Both the position numbers and the translations under genes were made by a program. A stretch of DNA of 64,000 nucleotides from Lucinisca nassula (Eukaryota > Mollusca > Bivalvia > Lucinida > Lucinidae): NCBI GenBank assembly GCA_963580285.1, contig OY757017.1:13466538-13530537 (forward strand). Direction: 5' to 3'. Under the pieces are notes generated by a model. The model was not told where the DNA came from, made no database searches, and was given only the letters and a program-made list of their open reading frames with translations. Below, piece after piece: positions 54,598 to 64,000 of this stretch; positions within the stretch are counted from its first letter, which is position 1, and each line of letters opens with the position of its first letter.

Positions 54598-55146
54598 ATT
54601 GGTTCTGCCATTCATTCAAACACTACTACGGAGTCTAACTGTTGTTTTTCTTTTGTTCCAGAATTTCAGTGCATGGTTTCTTGCTGTCGTATCCTCATCG
54701 TTGTTTCATCTATGTGGTTGTTTGATTTTTTTGTGTGTGTGTTCACGGTCATGTTGCACAGATGAGTTAGGAGGCCTTCATGCGGATTGAACAAATTATT
54801 TGCCTAAATCGCGATGGAAGTAAGGGCGAGGATTGTGGCCACGTAAAATCGATTTAAGCCCCCAAGTGGAATTAGTTTCACTAACCATTCGAAGGCGGTT
54901 CTTCTGTCGCGTTTTTTTTTTTTTTTTTGATATGGGTTTGTCTTTGAGTGTTTGTGTCGCTGATGCTATTGTTTTGGATAGCCAATTGACCATTTTGTTG
55001 AAAAGTAATTGTCCTTTTGGCTCTCCGCTATTCATGTTTCTCTCCGCTATTCATGTTAGGGTCTGGTTGTTTTGCGTTTATGTTTCTTTCCCTTTGGTGT
55101 CTCTGATGGAAGCTTTGGGTTAATTGCATCGATTCCTGATCATTGC
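54598..55146 (+). mobile_element. PLE 3' UTR fragment R10
   Basis: ACGGAGTCTAACTGTTG, GGAGGCCTTCATGCGG and TTAATTGCATCGATTCCTGA on the plus strand, so R9 and R10 form an inverted pair with outward 3' ends. A T run lies at 54915-54929. Confidence 0.7.
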
Positions 55147-55257
55147 CTTCTCGTATGCTCGGCGAAGCTTACCAGTAAAAATATTCGAAAAGCGCACGAG
55201 GAAGACTGAATGCTTTGCTGGGATGCGTACACTTTTAAACGCTTTTGCTGTGTGCAT

Positions 55258-55385
55258 GATAAGTTCTGAATAGTTAGATGATGAACTTAAATCCTTTGAA
55301 AGCAAAGAATACGCCAAATAAACAAAAATAGCAGACTCGGTTATATTGAGTCTGTTCATGACCAGTTCTGAAATGTGCATAAATC
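55258..55385. repeat. Single PLE terminal-repeat fragment
   Basis: AAGTTCTGAATAGTTAGATG, TCCTTTGAAAGCAAAGAATA and GAGTCTGTTCATGACCAG, one partial unit of the array at 24681-26161. Confidence 0.65.
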
Positions 55386-55389
55386 CAGA

Positions 55390-56060
55390 TACCGTTTGGT
55401 ATAAAACAAAGATTCCGATACCTTTGAAGGCCCTGTACACCTACCAAGCTATCGTTGATTTCAAATCTATCGCACTGTTTTCCGAAACTAGACACACGCT
55501 TTTCCAGTTGATAGACTGGCTGTTAGGTAAATTTTGTATCGCATATGGAGACAAAAATGTCAGATTAGTTCGATGAAGACGGTTTGCATGGGCATAGTTG
55601 AGCTACGGTTTTCCATCATTGAATAAAATACATTTATTTTATACTTAGCAGTGAAATCAATGTATATCTGAAACAAATAAAAGTGATATAAATGATATTT
55701 TCACAGTGTGAAAAATAACATGACCATGTTATTTCACAATAGCAGCCCGGACTACATTTCTCGCCAAAATTCATAAATATTGTCTATAAAATAGTTCTGT
55801 AAAATACCTTGAAAAGCACTTTTTTGTACTGTAAAAATGCTGTTTCAAAATGGCGATCTGTTTTTTGTTTTGAAACTGACAGTTGTGACGTCATAGCCAA
55901 GTCAAAAATTGTGACGTAAGATCCCGATTGATCAATTACAGTAAGTTTCCTAAAATATTGAAATAAAAAGATAAATTACATTTTTTTTCGATAAATATCA
56001 AAATGCACTCGTGAAAATTCTGATGTTTTCAACACACGAGATGAAATATTTTAGGCAGTA
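55390..56060. other. No gene seen; one short palindrome
   Basis: GTGAAAAATAACATGACC..ATGTTATTTCAC (55705-55737) is a small palindrome; the rest is AT-rich and unassigned. Confidence 0.4.
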
Positions 56061-56071
56061 AATATCCTCTA

Positions 56072-56435
56072 TTTATCATATGACGTCGCGTCTGAGAGTG
56101 TAATAACGCCATGTATTATTTTCGATAATCCACTAGTGGATTAAATATGCAAATTAGCTAGATACATCCCGTAACGTTACATATACGACGTCCTTAACGA
56201 CGTCGCGTTTACTAATGGCGGAATATTGACATTTTTGTAAACAATCGCGAATAAAATGCATTTTAAATGTCATATGATAAATAGAATCTTGCATTCGTGC
56301 TCATGTATTATTGAATTTATTAAACTCGTTGAGGAAAAGGGATAAAATGCTCGGCAAAGCCTCGCATTTTATCCCTTTTCCTCAACTCGTTTAATAAATT
56401 CAATAATACATGATCACTCATGTAAGATCCTCTAT
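56072..56435. mobile_element. Element E, copy E3
   Basis: Nearly identical to E2: TTTATCATATGACGTCGCG onward, hairpin 56297-56416 with the same TCGGCAAAGCCTC loop. Confidence 0.75.
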
Positions 56436-56562
56436 ATATTATGTATTTCAGCGGCTGATAGTGGCTGGCACCCACCAGTTCATATGGCTTCACCCTAATG
56501 GAAACCTCAAACGCTTCAGAAGAGAGACGAGGATGACAAAACAGAGACAGTTGTTTAAATAT

Positions 56563-56798
56563 GAGCCCCGCCAAGCGAATTTGGGTCTTCGAGCATTCCG
56601 TCATGACAAGTTTTAACTGCGCATGCCCAGCCATTCAGAAGGGCCAGGGATATGGCTTTCTGTCTGAAGGTTCCTCTTGATCCACTGCTTATTTGAGCGA
56701 GCAGCGAAGGTTCTGGCGAGACTGCGCGGATGCGCAGGCTCGTCTGAACCTTCGCTGCTCGCATAGGCGATAAGTACCAAAATCGCTTGGCGGGGCCC
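56563..56798. mobile_element. MITE F, copy F3
   Basis: 236 bp, GAGCCCCGCCAAGCGAATTT to AATCGCTTGGCGGGGCCC, flanked by ATAT (56559-56562, 56799-56802). Confidence 0.85.
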
Positions 56799-56870
56799 AT
56801 ATGATAAATGACATGATAATCTTTAGAATCAAAATAACACAATAAGGAAAAGCAATTGTGTAGTATTGTC

Positions 56871-57189
56871 TTTGTTTGTTTGTTTGTTTGTTTGTTTGTT
56901 TGTTTGGAGGTTTAACGTCCCCGTCAACACGGTAAAGGTAATTTTGGAGACATTGCTTCCATTTGATTGGAACTTTTACCCGACATTGAGATGATATGGC
57001 ATCCCAAGCCCTGCCGCCCAATGAAACCAATAGTGTTTATAAGCCTGGACGGTCCGACTCGCACCGCTTTGCCTGGGCAGGCTTATTCCTTCTTAGCGGT
57101 TTACCAGTACTCGTGCTGAGTCAGATTTAGCTCAGCGTGGAAGCATCATGGGGCCCAATCTATTTCTCCAAGCCCCGATGGGCGGGGGC
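56871..57189 (-). mobile_element. SINE S, copy S10
   Basis: Head TGCCCCCGCCCATCGGGGCT; tail GGGGACGTTAAACCTCC followed by about seven AAAC repeats. Confidence 0.8.
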
Positions 57190-57197
57190 AATATATA

Positions 57198-57397
57198 CAG
57201 TGAATTTCCGCTATAGAGTGAAGTTCAGCTATTAAGACCACCTAAAATTATGACTTATTCTGCTTTGAATAGCTTATTTAGAATAATGCAGTTATGCTTT
57301 CTTCGTGTTTTCTGCACACAGTGTCCCCTGGGCATGGATATCCTTTGGGACTGTCCAAAAGTGTCCCAAAGGTGGTCTTAATAAAGGAGTTTTGCTG
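57198..57397. mobile_element. MITE I, intact copy I2
   Basis: 200 bp flanked by TA; ends CAGTGAATTTCCGC and the complement of AAAGGAGTTTTGCTG; inside, CTATTAAGACCACC and GGTGGTCTTAATA form an inner inverted pair. Confidence 0.8.
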
Positions 57398-57559
57398 TAT
57401 ATGTCTCTATCATGTTGTCTTTTTATGGTACAGTATTGATTTACTGACATAATGTGTTTCGTTTTCGGGAGCTGATATGCTATATCAAGCAGTTCAAGTT
57501 CCGGTACTGAACTCAAATACAGCGCTTCCGTTTCTATATGTGCTTAATAAAATACTACG

Positions 57560-58469
57560 CAAAGCCTTTTTCAAAATTTTATAGACGTCATTCTGATTTA
57601 ATTACAAAATTCAATATTGGGCTTGAATTTCATCTGCAACAAGGTCTATCGGATTCCGAATTTTATGGTGACTTAGTATATAAATTCAGAAAAAATATAT
57701 AACCGCAATAACTTCAGCACCAAATTTCGTAATATCATTCTTCGATATAAAAAGATTGGGTACAACACAAATGTTATACGACAGGCTGCATGCACGGTAG
57801 TTATCCCAATCACGGTTGACAGATTTGCTTCTCCCTTTAATTGCACGCCGGTGGGTCAGGCCTCAGACTCTATGACGGTTCCAGCGTAAAGGCTTACTGA
57901 GAATTAGGGCGATCTAATTCAATGTAACGTTGGTTGGTGCCTGATACTCTGTCTCTGGTTGGGCCAATCGGAGTCTAACTGTTGGTTTTCTTTTGCTCCG
58001 GTATTTCGGTGGTTTCTTGCTGTCGAGTCATCACCGTTGTTTCATCTCTGTGGTTGTTTGATTTTTTGTGTTCACGGAGATGTTGCACTGATGAGTTAGG
58101 AGGCCTTCATGCGGAATGAGCAAATTATTTGTCTAAATCGCGACGGAAGTAAGGGCGAGGATTGTGGCCACGTAAAATCGATTTAAGTCCCCCAGTGGAA
58201 TTCGTTTCCGCTGACCGTTCCAAGGCGGTTCTTTTGTCGCGGTTTATTTTTGTTATGGTTTGTCTTTGGGTGTTTGTGTAGATTGTGTTGTTTTATTTTG
58301 GGCAGCCTATTGGCCATTTTGTGGGAAAGTGACTGTCCTTTTGGCTTTCTGCTGTTGATGTTTCCATTGGGGTCTGTTGTTTCGTGTTTGTGTTTCTTTC
58401 CCTTTGGTGTCTCTGATGGGAGCTGTGGGTTAATTGTATCGATTCCTGATCATTTTCTCCACTTCTATT
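57560..58469 (+). pseudogene. PLE copy R4: RT C-terminus and full 3' UTR
   Basis: 57583-57890 reads in broken frames HSDLITKFNIGLEF..LQQGLSDSEFYGDLVYKF..RNNFSTKFRNIILRYKKIG ending with the same SDSMTVPA-type terminus as R1. The 3' UTR to 58469 contains GGAGGCCTTCATGCGG and the end CATTTTCTCCACTTC. 5'-truncated. Confidence 0.7.
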
Positions 58470-59352
58470 AAGACCAAACATGTCAGTACTGGGATGAACA
58501 TCGGTCGTCGAAAAAGTTTATAATATATATACGAAAACGAAAACAACTCAACAGTTTCCTTTAATAGTAAAAAAAAAATAACAGACCATTATAGTCCTAT
58601 ATCGCTCACCTGAGCAGATTAAAAGTTTCAGGAAGTTCCTATTTCCAAAGGAGTATGCTGATGACAAGGTCAAAAACAGGCATTATCAACATTCAATAGG
58701 ACGTAACTCTATGAAAGATATGCAGACATCAGCAGTTTACATACTCATTCGAACTTTCATTCCCAACTTACTTATATGCTAGTTTCAGGAAGATTTGATC
58801 AAAACTGAAGGACTTATGATGATGACAAGTTACCAAATTGGCATTTTTGGCAAATAAGGGGACTTAACTCTATGAGTAATCTGCCAATACCGTTAGTTTG
58901 CAAACACATTCAAGCTTTCAGCTCTAACTTACTTAAATGTAAGTTTCAGGAATTTCCTTTCAAAACTTAAGAACTTATGATGCTGACAATGTCGAAAATG
59001 GACATTTTCAGCAATCAAAGGGACATAACTCTATGATAAATACGCCGACCTCACCAGTTTTTGACCTTATCCGACGCGGCTTTTATCCTTGACTTATGTA
59101 CTTGTAAGTTTCAAGAAGATTCTATAAAAACTGAAGGGGCTACGGTGATGACAAGATCAAAAACAGGCATTTTCTGCAAACAAAATGACGTGACTCTATG
59201 ATAAACAAAGCATCGCATGTGATACAAATCCCCTTGCAGAAGACTACTTCATGTGTGGAAAACACTGAACTGGCGAAAGTCCAACTTGCTTGGGATATTA
59301 TCATTTACAACATTTGTGTAAAGTTTTACTAAAATCCATCAATAAATGTAGG

Positions 59353-59695
59353 CCATCAGGAAAACACGCCTATATTATTTTAATCCCCTTAAACCCCTTT
59401 ACATAGAGCAAAACTATGGTTTACATGAATTTACATTATTTCTCTTATTTCTGCTCAAAAACATAGATTGTGGGTATTCGTTAGAACCGCCTCGATCTGC
59501 TCAAAAACATAGATTGTAGGTATTCGTTAGAACCGCCTCGATCTGCTCAAAAACATAGATTGTGGGTATCTTACGAGTAACCACAATCTATGTTTAGAGC
59601 AGAAATATGAAAAATATCGGAATATTTATCGAAAATTTATAATTATTTTTGGTGGCAAAATTATCAATATACTTGAAAAGGCGTGTTTTCGTAAT
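59353..59695 (+). mobile_element. MITE A, copy A7, palindrome arm triplicated
   Basis: AGGAAAACACGCCTATATTA to GGCGTGTTTTCGTAAT. The left palindrome arm (CTGCTCAAAAACATAGATTG ... CGCCTCGAT) is present three times in tandem; the right arm once, without its core. Confidence 0.75.
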
Positions 59696-60312
59696 CTCTA
59701 GAGTGATGACATTGTTTTTTTTTCAATAATAACCATAGTGACTCTGACCTTGAGCCTAGGACACCAAAAGTCGAACTGGCTCGAGATATAATAATTTCCA
59801 ACATTTGTGTACAGTCATAGCAAAATTCATCAATAAATGTAAGCATAAGAGCGATAAAATGTTTTTCTAAAAATAGCCAAAGTGACCCTGACCTTGACCT
59901 CAGGAGTTGCTTGAGATATTATCATAGCCAACATTTGTGTGCAGTTCTATTAAAATCTATCAATAAATGAAGACACTAGAGTGGTGAAAATGGTTTTCCA
60001 GAAATAGCCACAGTGACCATTATTATTATCAAACTAGTATCATACCAAACATTTGTGTGCTGTTATATTAAAAGCTATCAATAAATGTAGGCGCTAGAGC
60101 GATGACAAAGTTTTTCTAAAAATAGCCACAGTGACCTAAGATCATGACCCTGAAAGTCGAACTTGCTCGAAATATTTTCATTTCTAACATTTGTGTAAAA
60201 TAACATTTAAATCCATCAATAAATGTAGGCGCCAGAGCAATGACAAAAGCCCCCCATTTGTGTAAAATAACATTCAAATCCATCAATAAATGTAGGCACC
60301 AGAGCAATGACA

Positions 60313-60615
60313 AAAGACCCCGCCCATAGGGGATTAAGAAATATATGGACTGCTTGATGCTTCCACGCAGAGCTGAATCCGGCCCGCACACTAGTACTGG
60401 TAAACCACTTAGAGGATCTAAGCCTGTCCAGGAACCGCGGTGCGAGGCGGACCGTCCATGCTAGTAAACCCTATTTGTTTCATTGGGCGACAGGGCTTGA
60501 GAAGTCATTTCATCTTAATGTCGGGTAAAAGTCCTACAAAATTGAAATCAACGTCTCCAAAATGACCTTTACATTGTTGACAGGGACGTTAAACCTCAAA
60601 TCAAACAAAAACAAA
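60313..60615 (+). mobile_element. SINE S, copy S11, with 12-bp TSD
   Basis: Flanked by AGAGCAATGACA (60301-60312, 60616-60627). Head ACCCCGCCCATAGGGG, tail GGGACGTTAAACCTCAAATC then AAACAAAAACAAA. Confidence 0.85.
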
Positions 60616-61792
60616 AGAGCAATGACACATTTATTCTGAAAATAGCCATAGTGAGCCTGAGCATAACCTCAGGAACCTGAAAGTAGAACTATCTTGAGAT
60701 ATTGTCAAAAAGAACATTTCTTTGAACTTATATTGAATAGGTCAAGAAATGTAGTCGCTAGAGCGATGACAATGTTTTTTCTGAAAATAGCCACAGTGAC
60801 CTTGACCTTGAGGCAACGACCTTGAAAGTCGAACTCGCTCAAGATATGACATAAAGACCATTTGTGTGAAGTTATAATGAAATCGATGCAGAAATGTAGG
60901 TGCTAGAGATATGACAAGTGTTTCTAAAAATAGCCACAGTGACCTTGACCTTGAGGCCTCGACCTTGAAAGTCGAACTCACTTGAGATATTGTCATGGGG
61001 AACATTTGTATGAGGTTATTTTGAAACAGTGAAGACATGTAGGTGCTAGAGCGATGTCAAAGTTTTTTCTAAAACTAGGCACAGTGACCTTGACCTTGCG
61101 GCCACGACCTCGAAAGTCGAACTCGCTCGAGATATTGTCATAAGAAACAATGTTTGAAGTTATATTGAAACCAGTGAAGAAATGTAGGCACTAGAGCGAT
61201 GACAAAGTTTTCTAAAAATAGGCACAGTGACCTTGAACTTGAGGCCACGACCTTGAAAGTCTAACTCGCTCGAGATATTGTCATAAGAAAAATTGTATGC
61301 ATTTATATTGAAAGCGGTGGAAAAATGTAGGCGCTAGCGTGATGAAAATGTTTTTCTAAAAATAGCTACAGTGACATTGAACTTGAGGCCACGACCTTGA
61401 AAGTCGAACTTGCTTGAGATATTGTCATAAGGAACATTTTTGTGAAGTTATATTGAAATCGGTCAAGAAATGTAGGGGCTAGAGCGATGAAAAAAGTACG
61501 TATGGACGTACATACATGTACGTATTAGACAAAAATATGCAAGTTCTGAAATCAAGGCGATATAACACTCTGAAATATAGGCCAACCTCATCAATTTTTT
61601 TAACTCTGTCGAGGTTTTATCCCTTACTTACTTACTTACATGTACATATGTGTTTCAAAAAGATTTGATGAAAACTTAAGGGGCTACAGTGATGACAAGA
61701 TCAAAAATAGGCATTTTCAGCAATCAAGGGGACGTAACTATATGATGGATAGGCTGACCTAACCAGTTTTTGAACTCATTCGAGCTTTTATC

Positions 61793-61879
61793 CCTGTTTG
61801 TGTTTCTTTCCCTTTGGTGTCTTTGATGGGTGGTATAAGTAAATTGTATCGATTCCTGATCTTTGTTTTACTTCTACTT
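61793..61879 (+). mobile_element. PLE 3' UTR end fragment R7
   Basis: CTGTTTGTGTTTCTTTCCCT to GATCTTTGTTTTACTTCTAC, the last ~85 bp of the PLE inserted in H8. Confidence 0.7.
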
Positions 61880-62526
61880 TACTTATTTGTAAGTTTCAAG
61901 AAGATCAGATCAAAACTGAAGGGACTACGGTGATGACAAGGTCAAAAATAAGCATTTTCAGCACAGGGGACTTAACTCCATAAGTAATTGACCCAAATCG
62001 CTAGTTTTCGAACTCATCCGAGTTTTAACTTTGATGACTTACTTGTTTGTAAGTTTCAGGAAGATCCGATCAAAACTGAAGGGGCTGCGGTGATGATAAG
62101 TTCAAAAATAAGGCATTATGAGCGATCAGAGGGACGACTTGGCCAGTTTTCGAACTCCTTCGAGGTTTTTATTCCCAGCTACCTTACATATAAGTTTCAG
62201 AAAGATCCGATCAAAACTGAAGGTGCTACCGCCTACGGTGATGACAAGCATTTTCCCATTGTACGTCTATGGGATCTTGTGGTTGCCATAGCAACCAAAG
62301 ATTTCGTTTGATTTCGAAAAAAGCTAATGCCATCCATGCCCCACCAGAGGCATGCTACAGATGAGAAATGGTTGAGATCAGCCTGCAGGTTGTAGAGATA
62401 TAACGGGTCAAAGGTGTGGACGGACGGACGACCGATGACCCACTATACTATAAGCTCCCCTGGAGCCTTCGGCCCAGGTGAGATGAAAACAAATGCATTT
62501 CGTTTAGCAACTCATCAGTGTTGTAT

Positions 62527-62803
62527 TGACGTTAGAAAAAGTGACGTTATTACTTAGCAACTGTTTATGACGCATTTACGAAGCGTCATATGGTACCATG
62601 ATGGTGACTGTTTTTTGTTATTAACGGTTAAATTCTTATAAAATGATTATTAAAAATACTTAATTACGAAGACGAATTAAATCTCACATTGTTGAGTAAT
62701 TTATCGAGCAATGAATTTTAGAAAATAATTGAATACGCAGTAATGCAACAGTTTTTTTTTTCTGATTGGTTGATAATAATAGCCAGTGTGCATGTATATA
62801 AAG
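62527..62803 (+). promoter_or_regulatory. Core promoter with CRE-like cluster
   Basis: TGACG half-sites at 62527-62531, 62542-62546 and 62568-62572, and CGTCA at 62584-62588; an inverted CCAAT box (complement AACCAATCAGA, 62761-62771); and TATATAAAG at 62795-62803. Order and spacing suit a Pol II promoter firing to the right, with start expected near 62825. CREB/ATF and NF-Y binding are inferred from the motifs. Confidence 0.5.
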
Positions 62804-62826
62804 GGGATTTCCTTTAGGGCCCGCAC

Positions 62827-62990
62827 AGTTTGAATAGGTTTTGACAAAGAGAGATTGTCCATGATGTAAAAAAAAAATGCAGGAATCTTTGCCGATTTTT
62901 CGTCAGAATTGTTGTAGTCTGACGATTCTACAAGATCCGTTCTTGACTGTGGACGAAGAGGACACCAGGTTCCTGCTAACCAAGTGAAGG
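62827..62990 (+). other. Possible first exon downstream of the promoter
   Basis: From the expected start site to AAGTGAAG before a GT. An ATG at 62878 opens 37 codons (MQESLPIFRQNCCSLTILQD ..) and then stops at TGA before the possible donor, so this is more likely 5' UTR or a short upstream frame than the main coding start. The donor region is duplicated by the SINE next to it. Confidence 0.3.
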
Positions 62991-62991
62991 T

Positions 62992-63299
62992 TTGTTTGTT
63001 TGTTTGTTTGATTTAAGGTTTAACGTCCCCGTCAACACTGTAAAGGTCATTTTGGAGACGTTGCTTCCAATTTTGTGGGACTTTTACCCGACATTGAGAT
63101 GAAATGACATCTCAAGCCCTGTCGCCCAATGAAACCAATAGGGTTTATTAGCATGGACGGTCCGCCTCGCACCGCGGTTCCTGGACAGGCTTAGATCCTC
63201 TAAGCGGTTTACCATCACTAGTGTGCGGGCCCGATTCAGCTCTGCGTGGAAGCATCATGCAGCCAATATATTTCTTCAAGCCCCTATGGGCGGGGGCTT
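62992..63299 (-). mobile_element. SINE S, copy S12, with 11-bp TSD
   Basis: Flanked by CCAAGTGAAGG (62981-62991, 63300-63310). Head AGCCCCCGCCCATAGGGGCT, tail GGGGACGTTAAACCTTAAAT then four AAAC repeats. Confidence 0.9.
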
Positions 63300-63310
63300 C
63301 CAAGTGAAGG

Positions 63311-63957
63311 TAGGATTACACTAAAAACTGGTAGGTACCGGGTTTTATCACTTCGGGACAGAGCTTTTAGTTGCGTTCTAAATACCAGACTTGCTTCCAT
63401 TGGATATATATCCCATGTTTTATTTCAATGTGAGAAAATGATAGGTATAAGGGACTAAAATGATGCATGTTTTATAAAATATCTGCAAGCTCAAAGAATT
63501 TTTTGCTGATTTTATATGGTGTCCCCTCCTTTAAAAATGTTGGTTTTATTTACTCTGTTCTAGCAGGTAAACAAACATGGTTGACTGTAACTTGAAAATG
63601 AGCCGGACAACATGTGGATTTTTTCTCATTAATTTGTTGGGCTAGGATGGCTCTATAAACAAGTAAGGTTTGAAAAGTTTTGTATGTGTAGTTTTTGTGG
63701 GAGCAGGTAAAAGGTTACTATTGTCGCCTATGGAAAACATTTAGTGGAAAGCTCCCTATAGCAAAAGTAGACCACTATCCTGTTTTCAGTCATTACATAC
63801 TATTTCCACACATTTGTAGGTTCTGTCCACTTCTGTTTCATAAAATGTATCCTCATGGCATGTATTTTTGACATAGATACTGTAAAAAATGTGATGGTAA
63901 TGCTAATTTAGGTCTAACTGGATGTATCTGATGTATTTTTGCCTCTGACCTATGTTC

Positions 63958-63959
<2 letters not shown>
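63311..63959. other. No exon recognised
   Basis: Probably intron of a gene starting at 62.8 kb. ACTCTGTTCTAG at 63552-63565 is an acceptor-like site, but no supported frame follows. Confidence 0.35.

Positions 63960-63992
<33 letters not shown>
63960..63992. repeat. Homopolymer G run
   Basis: 33 consecutive G near the window end; length unlikely to be exact. Confidence 0.9.
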
Positions 63993-63993
<1 letters not shown>

Positions 63994-64000
63994 ACTTTGA

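Larger units (their letters stand above)
58585..62484 (-). mobile_element. Pearl/Helentron-like element H8 (~3.9 kb), with insertions
   Basis: Left end ATATCGCTCACCTGAGCAG, right end AAGCTCCCCTGGAGCCTTCG then GCCCAGGTGAGATGAAAA (inverted GCTCACCTG/CAGGTGAG). Flanking units of ~190 bp (AAGTTTCAGGAAGATC, GGTGATGACAAG) surround a run of ~130-bp GACCTTGACCTTGA units (59700-61500), the unit also found in H1 and H2. It contains MITE A7, SINE S11 and a PLE scrap. No gene. Confidence 0.6.

Noticed and set aside
39055..56842. Three similar 80-100 residue proteins at 39055, 49708 and 56555
   Set aside because: They are frames through MITE F copies and their palindromes.
58080..58110. CTGATGAG in the PLE 3' UTR as a second hammerhead
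   Set aside because: No GAAA box and no stem II of the right form follow; the match is only the seven-base core.
62490..62532. Minus-strand CTGATGAG-TTGCTAAAC-GAAA as a hammerhead
   Set aside because: Core boxes match, but stem III would have a single pair and stem I only four; most likely chance. A covariance-model score would decide.
1..64000. CRISPR arrays, bacterial operons, rRNA genes or integrated virus genomes
   Set aside because: No direct repeats with unique spacers, no long intact frames, no rRNA motifs, no capsid or envelope-like frames; tandem repeats are transposon cores.

Overview
The window looks like a repeat-saturated, AT-rich animal genome, most likely a bivalve mollusc (possibly a heterodont such as a dreissenid). 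The species guess rests on recalled repeat families (pearl/Helentron-like arrays, Penelope-like elements, SINEs ending in GACGTTAAAC), not on a search. Introns, splice sites, non-LTR retrotransposons, tRNA-derived SINEs and many palindromic MITEs make it eukaryotic. There is no prokaryotic operon, CRISPR array or rRNA.

Host genes are sparse. (1) A minus-strand gene crosses the left end: three phase 1-1 exons (6510-6557 linker; 4988-5122 and 346-477, one ShKT domain each with identical cysteine spacing). (2) A plus-strand exon at 29941-30244 encodes a signal peptide and coiled coil; 35185-35309 is a phase-compatible candidate last exon. (3) A promoter-like block at 62.5-62.8 kb (four TGACG half-sites, inverted CCAAT, TATATAAAG) precedes a possible first exon ending near 62990. 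(4) A minus-strand open frame at 15118-15336 may be an exon of an unrecognised gene.

Everything else is mobile DNA. Families named here: MITE A and B (related, ends CATYACG..AACA), C, D and I (TA-flanked, CAGT-type or CAAAGG ends), E (TTTATCATATG ends plus a ~120-bp hairpin), F (236 bp, 4-bp TSD), H (TTAA), J (~45-bp TIRs) and G (long AGTCTTTAAATTTAAAGACT arms); element K (2251 bp, 8-bp TSD); Helentron/pearl-like non-autonomous elements (1.8-3.5, 31.9-34.9, 40.6-44.0, 45.7-48.3, 58.6-62.5 kb); Penelope-like element (PLE) remnants (15.7-16.9, 23.9-27.2, 28.9-29.2, 35.7-38.0, 40.1-40.3, 54.0-55.1, 57.6-58.5 kb); non-LTR LINE remnants (8.7, 19.4, 22.2, 38.7 kb); and four SINE types.

Most notable: (a) four MITE groups carry the same ~30-bp palindromic core (arm GTTAGAAYCGCCTC) inside unrelated ends; (b) a complete minimal hammerhead ribozyme lies in a PLE terminal repeat at 33314-33359, with decayed relatives at 33574 and 19.3 kb; (c) insertions are nested several layers deep with readable target duplications (40.5-44.0, 45.6-48.5, 0.98-3.5 kb); (d) tandem arrays inside the Helentron-like elements repeat TCAAGGTCAAGGTCA, a nuclear-receptor-type site, dozens of times.
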